Below, in pieces: positions 21,135-31,567 of a stretch of 64,000 nt of DNA. The stretch's first letter is position 1. Each line of letters begins with the position of its first letter. The translations under genes and the position numbers were made by a program. The DNA is from Terrihalobacillus insolitus (GTDB lineage: Bacteria > Bacillota > Bacilli > Bacillales > Amphibacillaceae): the NCBI RefSeq assembly GCF_028416575.1, contig NZ_JAMQKB010000001.1:109649-173648 (forward strand), given 5' to 3'. The notes beneath the pieces are model-generated. The model ran no database searches, was not told where the DNA came from, and saw only the letters and a program-made list of their open reading frames with translations.

Positions 21135-22364
21135 CTAATGTGAAACAAGGATCTTGTCCTTCTGTCCCGTTAAAGCGATTCGATAACCTTTCATCTTAGG
21201 ATCTCCTGAAACGAGTGAGCGAATCTCTCTTTCACTACCTGCCACCCGCCATCCCTGGATCATTGTATTACCAGCTGGGACACTGTACTTGTTAAGGATG
21301 GGAATTCCATTGGAAGGAAGATCCGAACCGATGAGTACCCATTCTTGCATTTCATCTGATAGAGAAGGAGCAAGTGTAACATCTTGCTGAACCTTCGTTT
21401 GTGCTTCCGTTTGAAAGAGGTTAACAAAATCCTCGATGATCGCACTCGCTGTTGGTAGTGCTCCTGCGCCAGGTCCTTGTAGCAAAATTTGCCCAACAAG
21501 GTCACCCGTTATTGCTAAAGCATTGTTCACCCCATCCACTCCATAAAGGGGATGATCCTGTCCAACCATTACAGGTTCGACCGATAAACGTGCTTCACCT
21601 TCAATAAGCTCGATCGATGCTACATGCTTTATTTTCATTCCTAATGCCTGAGCAAATTCAATATGCTCCAATGCCAAATTTCGGATGCCTATGTGAACCA
21701 TCTTTTCCCATTCTGGCTGTATTCCATATAATAAATCACTCAAAATAGTAAGTTTAAATAGTGCATCCCAGCCGTCAATATCATTGTCTGGGTTTGCTTC
21801 TGCATACCCTTTTTCTTGGGCGGAAGCGAGCGCTTGATCAAAGTTTTTTTGGTTTGAAGCAATGTCACTTAAAATATAGTTGGAAGTACCATTTAAAATC
21901 GCTTCTATTTTGGAGATCCGATTTACTTTTAACAACTGCTTGAATGTTCCAATTGCAGGGATGCCACCCGCAACTGCTGCTTCAAACTCAAGTCTAACAG
22001 AATACTGTTCTGCATATTCACGAAGCTCTTTTCCTTTATGAGCAAGTAATTCTTTGTTTGCTGTAATAACATGACAGCCTGTTTCCATTGCCTTCTTTAA
22101 ATACGTGTATCCAGGCTCTATCCCTACGATCGCTTCAATGACTACGTCTAAATCAGGGATTTCTAATATACGATCCATGTTTGAGGTGACCAACGTTTCA
22201 CTATGAATCTTTCTCTTTTTGTTCTGATCCCTTACTAAAACACCTACGATTTCTACCTTTTTCCCTAAGAGCGCTTGAAGCCTTTTCTGATGGGAATGAA
22301 TGGTATCGTATACACCTTCTCCTACTGTGCCAAATCCTAATAATGCAACCTTGACACTATCCAT
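21135..22364 (-). CDS. hom: Homoserine dehydrogenase without a recognisable ACT domain
   Basis: This 409-residue protein reduces aspartate semialdehyde to homoserine. GFGTVGEGV (about residues 9-17) is the Rossmann loop, TANKELLA holds the catalytic-domain lysine, and GTSNYILSDIA, YAEANPDNDIDGWDA and PGAGALPTASA are conserved catalytic segments. The last ~80 residues do not show the ACT signature present in the usual threonine-inhibited enzyme. The start at 22364 is supported by AAGGAGGGATGTA. It lies 13 bp after acsA at the end of the methionine cluster. This placement points to a methionine-dedicated enzyme. Confidence 0.92.
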   Translation of the reverse strand: MDSVKVALLGFGTVGEGVYDTIHSHQKRLQALLGKKVEIVGVLVRDQNKKRKIHSETLVTSNMDRILEIPDLDVVIEAIVGIEPGYTYLKKAMETGCHVITANKELLAHKGKELREYAEQYSVRLEFEAAVAGGIPAIGTFKQLLKVNRISKIEAILNGTSNYILSDIASNQKNFDQALASAQEKGYAEANPDNDIDGWDALFKLTILSDLLYGIQPEWEKMVHIGIRNLALEHIEFAQALGMKIKHVASIELIEGEARLSVEPVMVGQDHPLYGVDGVNNALAITGDLVGQILLQGPGAGALPTASAIIEDFVNLFQTEAQTKVQQDVTLAPSLSDEMQEWVLIGSDLPSNGIPILNKYSVPAGNTMIQGWRVAGSEREIRSLVSGDPKMKGYRIALTGQKDKILVSH

Positions 22365-22377
22365 TACATCCCTCCTT

Positions 22378-24063
22378 CTAAACGTAAAGACTTCCTGCTT
22401 TTTCAACTTCTCTTTCCTTTAATTTTCTCCGCAAAATTTTTCCGCTTATTTTCGTTTTTGGAAGTTCTTCAACCACTTCTATTTCTCTAGGAGCAGCATG
22501 TGCAGACAGGTGTTTGCGAACAAATTGGCGAATTTCCTCTAATAGAGATTCTGTTCCCGCATAACCTTTCCTTAACGTTATAAATGCTTTTACTACTTCC
22601 CCACGCAATGAATCTGGTTTCCCTATAACACCCGCTTCAGCAACTGCAGGATGCTCAATCAATTTACTTTCCACTTCAAATGGACCGATTCTTTCTCCCG
22701 ATGAATTGATCATATCGTCACTTCTACCTTGGAAAAATACATATCCGTCCTCATCCATTCGTGCCAAATCACCAGATATGTACCATCCATCATATTTGAA
22801 GTATTCCTTATATTTGTCTTGATTTCCCCATATTTCTTTCATAAGCCCTGGCCATGGGGTACGAACGGCAAGCTGTCCAATTTGACCTGGAGGTAGCTCG
22901 TTACCCTCCTCATCTAAGATGCCCACCGCTATTCCTGGAAATGGCCGTCCCATTGAGCCAGGTTTAATCGGCTCAGACGGTAAATTAACAATTAAATGCC
23001 CACCAGTTTCTGTCATCCACCACGTATCGTGAATACGTAGATTTAGGTTCCGTAATGCCCACGTTATGACCTCCGGATTTAATGGCTCTCCGACACTAAG
23101 TACATGTCTAAGGGAGCTCAGGTTATATTTTTTGTGTGCATCACCATTTGACATCAGCATCCGAAATGCTGTTGGTGCACTATACCAGACTGTAATTTTC
23201 AATTCTTCTATTAATTTATACCAGTCCTCTGCTTTAAATCGACCGCCTTGGATTACAATGGTTGCCCTGTTCAGCCATGGAGCAAAGAGTCCGTAAACAC
23301 TTCCAGTTACCCATCCAGGGTGGGAGGTACACCAGTAAACATCCTCATCATTGACATCCAGTACCCATTTACCAGATTGATAGTGATGAAAAACAGCACG
23401 GTGAGCATGTAATACACCTTTAGGCTTGCCGGTAGAACCACTTGTGTAATGGATAATTAGCCCGTCTTCCTCACCTACCCATTCGACGAGTGCATCATTT
23501 GGTTCTTGTTTAACAGGCAACGCTTCAATGTCTTCAGACAATAAAATTGTGTGGAGTGATGGAATCTCTTCTTGTGGTACGCGCTGCACCAAATCACGAT
23601 TCGTGATCAAAACAGTGCCACTACAATCATTGATCCGGTCTTTTACAGCATCCGCCATAAATGCCTCGAACAATGGTCCAGCAATCGCACCTATTTTGAT
23701 AATCGCAAGAATGGAAAGATAGCATTCTGGGTTCTTTGGTAAAAAAACAAAGACACGATCACCTTTTTTGACTCCATTTTCTTTCAATATACGTGCATAG
23801 TGGTCTGTTTTAAGTTTCAATTCATGAAACGTGTAACTCACTCTTTCGTCACCATTCACATAATGAAGGGCAATTTTATCTCCATAGCCTTCTTCAACAT
23901 GGCGATCAATCGTTTCGTATGCGGCATTTAATTTGCCTGTCTTTTGATAACGTAATTCCTTTGCTGCATCATTCCACGTAAAAAAAGCTTTCGTTTGTTC
24001 ATAATCGGACAATTGATAATTGCCAGGAACAGGAGCGATTGCGTTGATTTCTGATTTAGACAT
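22378..24063 (-). CDS. acsA: Acetate--CoA ligase (AMP-forming acetyl-CoA synthetase)
   Basis: This 561-residue adenylate-forming enzyme has the P-loop YTSGSTGKPKGV (about residues 203-214), the acetyl-CoA synthetase motif WWMTETGGH, GWYISGDLARMDEDGY (hinge region) and a C-terminal PKTKISGKILRRKLKERE with the lysine regulated by acetylation in AcsA. It makes acetyl-CoA from acetate, ATP and CoA. It is encoded between the metX-metY genes and hom, 13 bp before hom, so it sits in a pathway that both consumes acetyl-CoA and releases acetate. A propionyl-CoA specificity is not excluded. Confidence 0.85.
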   Translation of the reverse strand: MSKSEINAIAPVPGNYQLSDYEQTKAFFTWNDAAKELRYQKTGKLNAAYETIDRHVEEGYGDKIALHYVNGDERVSYTFHELKLKTDHYARILKENGVKKGDRVFVFLPKNPECYLSILAIIKIGAIAGPLFEAFMADAVKDRINDCSGTVLITNRDLVQRVPQEEIPSLHTILLSEDIEALPVKQEPNDALVEWVGEEDGLIIHYTSGSTGKPKGVLHAHRAVFHHYQSGKWVLDVNDEDVYWCTSHPGWVTGSVYGLFAPWLNRATIVIQGGRFKAEDWYKLIEELKITVWYSAPTAFRMLMSNGDAHKKYNLSSLRHVLSVGEPLNPEVITWALRNLNLRIHDTWWMTETGGHLIVNLPSEPIKPGSMGRPFPGIAVGILDEEGNELPPGQIGQLAVRTPWPGLMKEIWGNQDKYKEYFKYDGWYISGDLARMDEDGYVFFQGRSDDMINSSGERIGPFEVESKLIEHPAVAEAGVIGKPDSLRGEVVKAFITLRKGYAGTESLLEEIRQFVRKHLSAHAAPREIEVVEELPKTKISGKILRRKLKEREVEKAGSLYV

Positions 24064-24103
24064 GATGTACCTCCCTAGGATGTAGAATGTAATACATAAG
24101 CAA

Positions 24104-24139
24104 AGCGAACTCGTTTCAGCAAGCTGAAACGAGTTCGCT
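24104..24139 (-). repeat. Perfect palindrome of hairpin repeat family A
   Basis: AGCGAACTCGTTTCAGC, a 2-nt spacer and its exact complement form a 17-bp stem between the small ORF and acsA. On the minus strand it is followed by TTGCTTATG, so it may act as a partial terminator inside the methionine cluster. The same arm occurs at 2919, 39161 and 53485. Confidence 0.8.
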
Positions 24140-24166
24140 CACCGACAAGAAAACTTTACGGAAAAG

Positions 24167-24184
24167 GACTTTTTAACACGCATT
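24167..24184. repeat. Short MITE-like end remnant
   Basis: GACTTTTTAACACGCATT resembles the outer end of the MITE-like family (GACTTTTTGAACACGCACTT), with one base lost and one substituted. It touches the stop codon of the 27-codon ORF. Confidence 0.4.
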
Positions 24185-24267
24185 TACACTGTTCTGCTAA
24201 CGATTACCAAAAATCCAACAACAGAAATTGCCAAAAAGCTTCTCATATCAATCAATGGCTGTTTCAT
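24184..24267 (-). CDS. Putative 27-residue single-pass membrane peptide
   Basis: An ATG at 24267 behind AGGGGGATTGTC opens a 27-codon frame ending TAA. The product starts MKQPLIDMRS and continues as one hydrophobic segment (residues 11-24, FLAISVVGFLVIVS) before RTV, a plausible transmembrane helix with a charged N-terminus. It begins 23 bp after the metY stop and is too short for ordinary gene calling. No family is recognised. The good ribosome binding site and operon position support it, but comparative data are needed to confirm that it is translated. Confidence 0.5.
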   Translation of the reverse strand: MKQPLIDMRSFLAISVVGFLVIVSRTV

Positions 24268-24290
24268 GACAATCCCCCTCCATTTGGTAT

Positions 24291-26102
<1,812 letters not shown>

Positions 26103-26128
26103 CTAGTAAAATATGTTCTTGCGCAAAT

Positions 26129-26287
26129 GAAAAGAGCCTCTGCTCATAAGAGAAGAGGCTCTTTTCCCTCCCCTTATCTATCAGGATGTAACCTGCTGGA
26201 ATTGGCACCTTTTTAGATGATGTTTTACATGATCTAAATGGTTGCTGGGCTTCATTGGACCAGTCCCTCAGCCTCTCTTGATAAGAG
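26129..26287 (-). promoter_or_regulatory. SAM-I (S-box) riboswitch upstream of metY
   Basis: On the minus strand CTCTTATCAAGAGAGGCTGA, GGGACTGGTCCAATGAAGCC, CAGCAACC and AAGGTGCCAATTCC are the conserved S-box aptamer core. The terminator is a perfect stem, AAAAGAGCCTCT with AGAGGCTCTTTT (26129-26165). With SAM bound, transcription into metY should stop. It begins 22 bp after the metX stop, so it may act on readthrough from metX as well as on a local start. Confidence 0.95.
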
Positions 26288-26308
26288 CTTTATTCTATTT
26301 TTAAACAC

Positions 26309-27391
26309 TTATTCATTTAATTGATTTTGAATAAGGTTTCCCCAGTTTTCAAATTCCACCAAAAATCCGTCATGGCCAAATCGGGTATTCACTTTGTGAA
26401 AATCCGCTTTGCCTCCCCGTTGATTGGCTTCGTTCGTTAATAATTCCAGTTTGCTTGGTGGGTACAACAAATCGCCTTCAAAACCAATGGCAACAATTGG
26501 TGAGCGAATGAGTGATAGAGCCTGTTGCCATCCACCCCGACCTCTGCCTATATCGTGGCTATCCATTGCGCGTAACAAGTACAAATAGCTGTTTGGATCA
26601 AAACGCTGTGCTATTTTTTTACCTTGATAATTAAGATACGATTCAATTTGGTAAGTCGCTTCCTTGTGTGATTCACCGATGCCCGTTTCTGTTTGTTCCC
26701 TAGAAAACCGATCATTAAAAAGGTTATCTGTTCGATAGGTGATCATCCCAATCATCCGAGCAATACTTAATCCACTTTCAGGTAAAGAATCATGGGAATA
26801 CTGTCCATTATTCCAGTTCGGATCAGAAGTAATCGCAACCCGTGCAATGTTATTAAATGCAATTGCATAATCGCTCAAATATGGTGTTGCGGCGATTGGA
26901 AAGATGACATCCATCATATCAGGGTATAGGATCCCCCACTCCATCACCTGCATACCTCCAAGTGATCCACCTAAGACCGCTTTTAAATGCGTTATACCTA
27001 ATCGCTGTAGGGCCTCATATTGGGCGTTCACCATATCACGTATCGTCAAAAAAGGAAAATCACCTTTATATGGTTTCCCTGTCTCTGGATTTTCACTTAA
27101 CGGACCTGTTGATCCATCACATCCACCAAGTACGTTAAACGAGATAACTTGGTATTTATTAGTATCAATATAGCTACCTTGGTTAATTAACCCTGCCCAC
27201 CATCCAGGTGTATCGTCTGTTCCTACTGCATATTGATTTCCTGTTAAGGCATGACATACAAGAATGACTGGCGCATCAAGTGAACCACTTCTCTCATATG
27301 CAAGCGAAACATCTTGCAACACTTTTCCAGATTCTAATTGGAGAGAACCGATCGTTACATTTCCTGTTTTACTCGGTGACGCAACTGTCAA
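26309..27391 (-). CDS. metX: Homoserine O-acetyltransferase
   Basis: This 360-residue alpha/beta hydrolase-fold acyltransferase transfers acetyl from acetyl-CoA to homoserine. HALTGNQYAVG (oxyanion region), LGGSLGGMQVMEW with the nucleophile serine (about residues 140-152), FEGDLLYPPSK (acid) and GHDGFLVE (histidine near residue 344) mark MetX. TTG at 27391 is favoured because GGGGGG lies 7 bp upstream. A GTG at 27400 would add three residues. The gene has its own SAM-I riboswitch and promoter, and feeds metY directly downstream. Confidence 0.95.
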   Translation of the reverse strand: MTVASPSKTGNVTIGSLQLESGKVLQDVSLAYERSGSLDAPVILVCHALTGNQYAVGTDDTPGWWAGLINQGSYIDTNKYQVISFNVLGGCDGSTGPLSENPETGKPYKGDFPFLTIRDMVNAQYEALQRLGITHLKAVLGGSLGGMQVMEWGILYPDMMDVIFPIAATPYLSDYAIAFNNIARVAITSDPNWNNGQYSHDSLPESGLSIARMIGMITYRTDNLFNDRFSREQTETGIGESHKEATYQIESYLNYQGKKIAQRFDPNSYLYLLRAMDSHDIGRGRGGWQQALSLIRSPIVAIGFEGDLLYPPSKLELLTNEANQRGGKADFHKVNTRFGHDGFLVEFENWGNLIQNQLNE

Positions 27392-27423
27392 AGGACGCAC
27401 CCCCCACTATTTTTAATCAAATG

Positions 27424-27594
27424 AAAAAGCCTCCCTGAGTGATCAGAGAGGCTAGAATAACGTTTATCATTATACCGCCCTCTCATCACTCAAAGCATAC
27501 AGCTTTGCAGGAATTGGCACCTTTTCAAACAACAAAATTGTCTGACGGTTGCCGGGCTTCATCGGGCCAGTCCCTCCACCTCTCTTGATAAGAG
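27424..27594 (-). promoter_or_regulatory. SAM-I (S-box) riboswitch upstream of metX
   Basis: On the minus strand CTCTTATCAAGAGAGGTGGA, GGGACTGGCCCGATGAAGCC, CGGCAACCG and AAGGTGCCAATTCC form the aptamer. The terminator stem AGCCTCTC/GGGAGGCT (27428-27453) is followed by TTTTTCAT. It represses metX when SAM is abundant. Confidence 0.95.
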
Positions 27595-27624
27595 TCAACA
27601 AATTTATGAATTTAATTAATTAGC

Positions 27625-27653
27625 AGTTTAGCATGATAAGCACAGTGTGTCAA
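27625..27653 (-). promoter_or_regulatory. Sigma-A promoter of the metX riboswitch transcript
   Basis: On the minus strand TTGACA, 17 bp, TAAACT lies about 25 bp before the aptamer, the usual arrangement for an S-box gene. It is the only near-consensus promoter seen for the cluster. Confidence 0.7.
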
Positions 27654-27667
27654 CAACAAAATCGAGG

Positions 27668-28135
27668 CGGACTGAGAGGCCGTTATTTTCGGTAAACGGG
27701 CTGATTTCCGCGATTTAGCGGACTCACAGGCCGTTATTTGCTCTAAATCGGCTCTTTATGGCTGGATTTTCGGCAAATAAGAGCCTCTCAGTCCGCTAAA
27801 CACGCCAAAATCACAGTTTTTAGCCAAATAACGGCCTCTCAGTCCGCTAAAAATCCGATCCGGACTGAGAGGCCGTTATTTTCGGTAAACGGGCTGATTT
27901 CCGCGATTTAGCGGACTCACAGACCGTTATTTGCTCCAAATGGGCTCTTTATGGCTGGATTTTCGGCAAATAAGAGCCTCTCAGTCCGCAAAACCCATCA
28001 AAACCATAGTTTTTGGCCAAATAACGGCCTCTCAGTCCGCTAAAAATCCGATCCGGACTGAGAGGCCGTTATTTTCGGTAAACGGGCTGATTTCCGCGAT
28101 TTAGCGGACTCACAGACCGTTATTTTCGGTACACG
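27668..28135. repeat. 193-bp tandem array with internal inverted repeats (about 2.4 units)
   Basis: Units start at 27668, 27861 and 28054, giving an exact 193-bp period. The third is truncated near 28135. Within each unit the core CGGACTGAGAGGCCGTTATT occurs twice directly (second copy with small changes) and twice inverted as AATAACGGCCTCTCAGTCCG (one variant has AAGAGCC). Units 1 and 2 differ at roughly a dozen positions. It is noncoding and fills nearly all the space between the antiporter stop (28149) and the metX promoter. A transcript could fold into long nested hairpins. Confidence 0.9.
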
Positions 28136-28148
28136 GCAGCTTTTTCAC

Positions 28149-29987
28149 CTACCCTAACAACTCTCTTAAGTCCGAAATACTATCATGGCTGCCTGTCACA
28201 ATAAGGCGATCACCTATTTTCAATTCTGTATCCCCATGTGGCACAATGGATTCACTTTCCCTGAAAATCCTCACAATAATCGAGTCACCTAAGAAAGGGA
28301 AATCCCTTAGTTTCACATTATGGAATGTGGAATTTCCTAAAGCAACCTCGTGCAAGCCTTCCTCTGTTGTAGCAAAGATTCCTGCTATGTGTGGGGACTC
28401 AATCATAGCCTTCATCATTGCTTTCGTCGAAAAGAAGGAAGAAAACACACTAATATCTTTCTCTTTCAATGCATTACTTAATCCAGGCGTCTCAATACGC
28501 GTTACAATGTTTTCGATCCCTTGTTCATATCCAATTAACGCTAGTTCATAATTTCGCTGATCATCCGTAGTGGATAATACCAAAATATCTGTATCAAACA
28601 CTTCTTTTTGTCTTAGTTCTTCTTCTGAAAAATCCTCGATATGCTTTACTTCAAACTCTGACTTTGAATATTCTTCATCCAGTTTTCTTTTTACATGGTA
28701 AAGACAAACTTCATATAAACTTTTATCCAATTCATTAGAAAGTGGAAGTGTGACTTGATTAGCACCAACGATTTTGATCCTTTTTTTGCTATCTTCCATT
28801 TCCTGAATAGGGAAAAAGTATTTAAATAAGACAGGGGCAGTAATAGATGAAATAATCGCTAACAGGATAAGCGCTGACGACATCCTTGTGTCGATCACAC
28901 CAATTCTTTCTCCAATTTTTGCAGCCGCTACGACAAGTGACAATGTCGAAGTTAACAAAAACCCGGAACCAATCACGACCTTCCAATCGTACCACCTTTT
29001 CAATACCATAATAGGGAAAAACTTAGATAGTAACAACCCAATAAATAGTAACGGAATTAACAGGAAGACAGTTGAATCCTGAAAAAGTGACCATATATCC
29101 AGCTCAACCCCAACCATTACAAAGAAAATAGGAATTAAGAATCCATACCCAAAGGAATCTAACTGTTTGATCATCTCTTTATTAGGCGAAAGAAGGGATA
29201 CCAAAACACCAGCCAGAAAAGCACCCAATATATTTTCTGCACCAACAGTTTCTGACAATCCAACAAGGATCATGATTAATGTAAAAACAGCTCGGGTACC
29301 AATTTGTATTGTTCCCGTAGACATTGTTTCAAAAAAAGATTGGTTACCCAAATATCTACCGACAAAATATAGTATGATTCCAGCAAGGAACAAGATAAGC
29401 AGCAGCCACGTATTCCCCCCACTTTCTTGGAAAGAAACAAAAACCGCTAACAAAATCATTGTAACTAAATCTGCAATAACAGTAACTAACAATATAATTT
29501 GACCAATACCTGACTTCATAATCTCGGCTTCTTTTAATGTTGGAACTACAACCCCAAGTGAAATCGTAGAAATAACAAGCGTCATAAAAAACGCATTTTC
29601 AACAAGCCCCATTTCTTGTAACAACAGTGAAATAAGGTAGGAAAATAGTAAGATCAAAATAAAGATGATCAAAGCAACGAAAAATCGATTTGGTTCAGGT
29701 TTTCCATTCAACCGTTTCTTTTTACTCTTTTTATTTGCGAAAATAGAAAAATCGATTTCTACACCACTTAGAAACATAAGAAATATGAACCCAAGAGTCG
29801 ATAATATCGTAATCCACGGGTCTGGTTGAACAATATCAAACCCACTTTTCCCAATGATTAAACCAACAATAATTTCTGCTACTACTACTGGTATACTATT
29901 AAGCCTAAGCCTTTTTAACAAAATCGGTGTCAAAAAGGTAGCGATCAACACGACAATTAGAGATGTAACAGATGTAGATTCCTCCAC
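28149..29987 (-). CDS. CPA2-family cation/proton antiporter with TrkA-type cytosolic domains
   Basis: This 612-residue protein has about 12 transmembrane segments (residues 1 to about 390: VTSLIVVLIATFLTPILLKR, GLSETVGAENILGAFLAGVL, FLIPIFFVMVGVELDIWSLF) of the Na_H_Exchanger domain. A TrkA-N-like nucleotide-binding region (about 400-525) and a TrkA-C domain (about 535-612, GDTELKIGDRLIVTGS) follow. The layout and length match KefB/YjbQ-type K+ or Na+ antiporters. The start is GTG behind AGGAGGG. The ion cannot be assigned from sequence. Confidence 0.88.
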   Translation of the reverse strand: MEESTSVTSLIVVLIATFLTPILLKRLRLNSIPVVVAEIIVGLIIGKSGFDIVQPDPWITILSTLGFIFLMFLSGVEIDFSIFANKKSKKKRLNGKPEPNRFFVALIIFILILLFSYLISLLLQEMGLVENAFFMTLVISTISLGVVVPTLKEAEIMKSGIGQIILLVTVIADLVTMILLAVFVSFQESGGNTWLLLILFLAGIILYFVGRYLGNQSFFETMSTGTIQIGTRAVFTLIMILVGLSETVGAENILGAFLAGVLVSLLSPNKEMIKQLDSFGYGFLIPIFFVMVGVELDIWSLFQDSTVFLLIPLLFIGLLLSKFFPIMVLKRWYDWKVVIGSGFLLTSTLSLVVAAAKIGERIGVIDTRMSSALILLAIISSITAPVLFKYFFPIQEMEDSKKRIKIVGANQVTLPLSNELDKSLYEVCLYHVKRKLDEEYSKSEFEVKHIEDFSEEELRQKEVFDTDILVLSTTDDQRNYELALIGYEQGIENIVTRIETPGLSNALKEKDISVFSSFFSTKAMMKAMIESPHIAGIFATTEEGLHEVALGNSTFHNVKLRDFPFLGDSIIVRIFRESESIVPHGDTELKIGDRLIVTGSHDSISDLRELLG

Positions 29988-30031
29988 AAAAACCCTCCTA
30001 AAACGGATGATTAATTCTTATAGAAAAAATA

Positions 30032-30061
30032 ACTATACTATATAAAAGAACGGTTTGACAA
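30032..30061 (-). promoter_or_regulatory. Sigma-A promoter of the antiporter gene
   Basis: On the minus strand TTGTCA, 18 bp, TATAGT is about 45 bp before the antiporter GTG start. Confidence 0.55.
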
Positions 30062-30190
30062 CAGTTTTATTTCCATTATTTTAAGAAATTATAGCTATTC
30101 TTATCATCATTCTTTATGTTCCATACTATACCACCGATTCATGATGAAGGCATAGTACATGTTCTCATTAAATGCAATAGAAATATCTAA

Positions 30191-30219
30191 TTGAATTTTG
30201 CTTTAAAATCAGTTATAAT
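30191..30219 (+). promoter_or_regulatory. Sigma-A promoter of tRNA-Arg
   Basis: TTGAAT, 17 bp, TATAAT lies 26 bp before the tRNA 5' end. Confidence 0.75.
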
Positions 30220-30245
30220 CATCTTTGTGCTTGTTCTAGGAAGAT

Positions 30246-30321
30246 GCGCTCGTAGCTCAGTTGGATAGAGCGGTGGTTTCCGGTACCACGTCTGTCGGGG
30301 GTTCGAATCCCTCCGAGCGCG
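30246..30321 (+). tRNA. tRNA-Arg, anticodon CCG
   Basis: This 76-nt cloverleaf has acceptor GCGCTCG paired with CGAGCGC and discriminator G. The D-arm is AGCTCAGTTGGATAGAGC, the anticodon stem GTGGT/ACCAC encloses loop TTCCGGT (CCG at positions 34-36), and the T-arm is GGGGGTTCGAATCCCTC. CCA is not encoded. It reads CGG codons. It stands alone with its own promoter and terminator. Confidence 0.96.
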
Positions 30322-30337
30322 TATAAAAAAATCAATT

Positions 30338-30386
30338 AAAAGACACGGTGTTTCGTTGATAGTGACGAAGTTCCGTGTCTTTTTTT
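30338..30386 (+). terminator. Terminator of tRNA-Arg
   Basis: AAAAGACACGG pairs with CCGTGTCTTTT, with an inner stem TTTCGT/ACGAA, ending in seven T residues. A classical intrinsic terminator, 17 bp after the tRNA. Confidence 0.85.
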
Positions 30387-30489
30387 GCGATACATATTTT
30401 CATACGTCCATTATTTCCATTTCATACATTCTTTTTTTGAGAAAAATGAGAAAAAAGCCAAAAATATTATGAACCACGTATAATAATAA

Positions 30490-30504
30490 ATAATTCAGAA
30501 AAAT
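30490..30504 (+). promoter_or_regulatory. CodY-box-like sequence upstream of the peptide ABC operon
   Basis: ATAATTCAGAAAAAT matches the CodY consensus AATTTTCWGAAAATT at 11 of 15 positions. It lies 65 bp before the first gene. Dipeptide transporters are common CodY targets in Bacillus. The match is modest. Confidence 0.3.
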
Positions 30505-30568
30505 TGGACATTCGTTCCTCTATTTTGACAAACATGGAAGCGATAAGTGATAGATGAGGGGGATTTAC

Positions 30569-31567
30569 ATGAAGGACGAGACACCAATACTCCAAGTGAA
30601 ACAACTACATACACATTTTTTTTCAAAATCTGGAGTGGTGAAAGCAGTTGATGGTGTCAATTTTGATATAAAACCTGGTGAAACATTAGGAATCGTAGGC
30701 GAATCTGGTTCTGGAAAAAGCATCACCGCCATGTCCATTATGCGATTGATTCCGTCACCACCTGGAAAAATTGTGAACGGAGAAGTGTTATTTAAAGGCG
30801 AAGATTTATTGAAAAAATCCGAGAAGCAAATGAGGAAAATACGCGGGAAAGAAATATCAATGATTTTCCAAGATCCGATGACTTCGTTAAATCCAGTCTT
30901 AACCGTTGAAAAACAAATGATAGAAACGATCTTAACCCATGAAAATATGAATAAAAGTCAGGCTAGAGAACGGGCTGTGGAGCTAATGGACCTTGTCGGT
31001 ATCCCAGAATCTAGAAATAGATTAAAAAACTACCCCCATGAATTTAGTGGTGGAATGAGGCAGCGTGTCATGATCGCGATGGCCCTTGCTTGTAATCCTG
31101 AAGTGTTAATTGCAGATGAACCGACTACCGCACTTGACGTAACCATTCAAGCTCAGATTCTTGAACTGTTGAACAAACTTCAAAAAGAACTAGGCATGGC
31201 AATCGTTATGATCACCCACGATCTCGGGGTTGTTGCCGAAGTTTGTGACCGCGTAATGGTAATGTATGCTGGGAAGCCAGTTGAATTCACAGAAGCTAAT
31301 TCCCTGTTTGCGAATCCAAAACATCCTTATACATGGGGCTTGATGAATTCGATTCCAAAAATCACCTCAAAAAAAGAAAAACTCGAAGCGATTGAGGGTG
31401 CACCACCAGATTTACGGGCACTCCCACAAGGATGTAGCTTTGCTCCTAGATGCAAGCATGCGATGGAGCAATGTTTGACCATTGATCCTTCCATAACAAA
31501 AGTGGAAGAAAGCCATCATGTACGTTGTTTACTATACGAAGAAACAGAAAAGGTGATATCTACATGA
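30569..31567 (+). CDS. Peptide ABC transporter ATPase, DppD/OppD type
   Basis: In this 332-residue protein the Walker A is [15 protein letters not shown] (about residues 40-54), the ABC signature [15 protein letters not shown] (about 155-169) and Walker [13 protein letters not shown] (about 177-188). The C-terminal oligopeptide/dipeptide extension carries the Cys-containing [14 protein letters not shown] motif. ATG 30569 is preferred over an in-frame ATG at 30554 because GAGGGGG precedes it. It is the first of five genes of an importer operon. Its stop overlaps the next start (ATGA). The substrate is probably short peptides. Confidence 0.92.
   Translation: MKDETPILQVKQLHTHFFSKSGVVKAVDGVNFDIKPGETLGIVGESGSGKSITAMSIMRLIPSPPGKIVNGEVLFKGEDLLKKSEKQMRKIRGKEISMIFQDPMTSLNPVLTVEKQMIETILTHENMNKSQARERAVELMDLVGIPESRNRLKNYPHEFSGGMRQRVMIAMALACNPEVLIADEPTTALDVTIQAQILELLNKLQKELGMAIVMITHDLGVVAEVCDRVMVMYAGKPVEFTEANSLFANPKHPYTWGLMNSIPKITSKKEKLEAIEGAPPDLRALPQGCSFAPRCKHAMEQCLTIDPSITKVEESHHVRCLLYEETEKVIST

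Noticed and set aside
27668..28135. Possible CRISPR array
   Set aside because: The period is 193 bp with near-identical whole units, there are no unique spacers, and no cas genes are present.
30534..30548. cre-like ATGGAAGCGATAAGT before the peptide ABC operon
   Set aside because: One of the key symmetric positions (the C near the 3' end) is wrong, and the promoter it would overlap (TTGACA-17-TGATAG) leaves only about 9 nt of leader, so neither is convincing.
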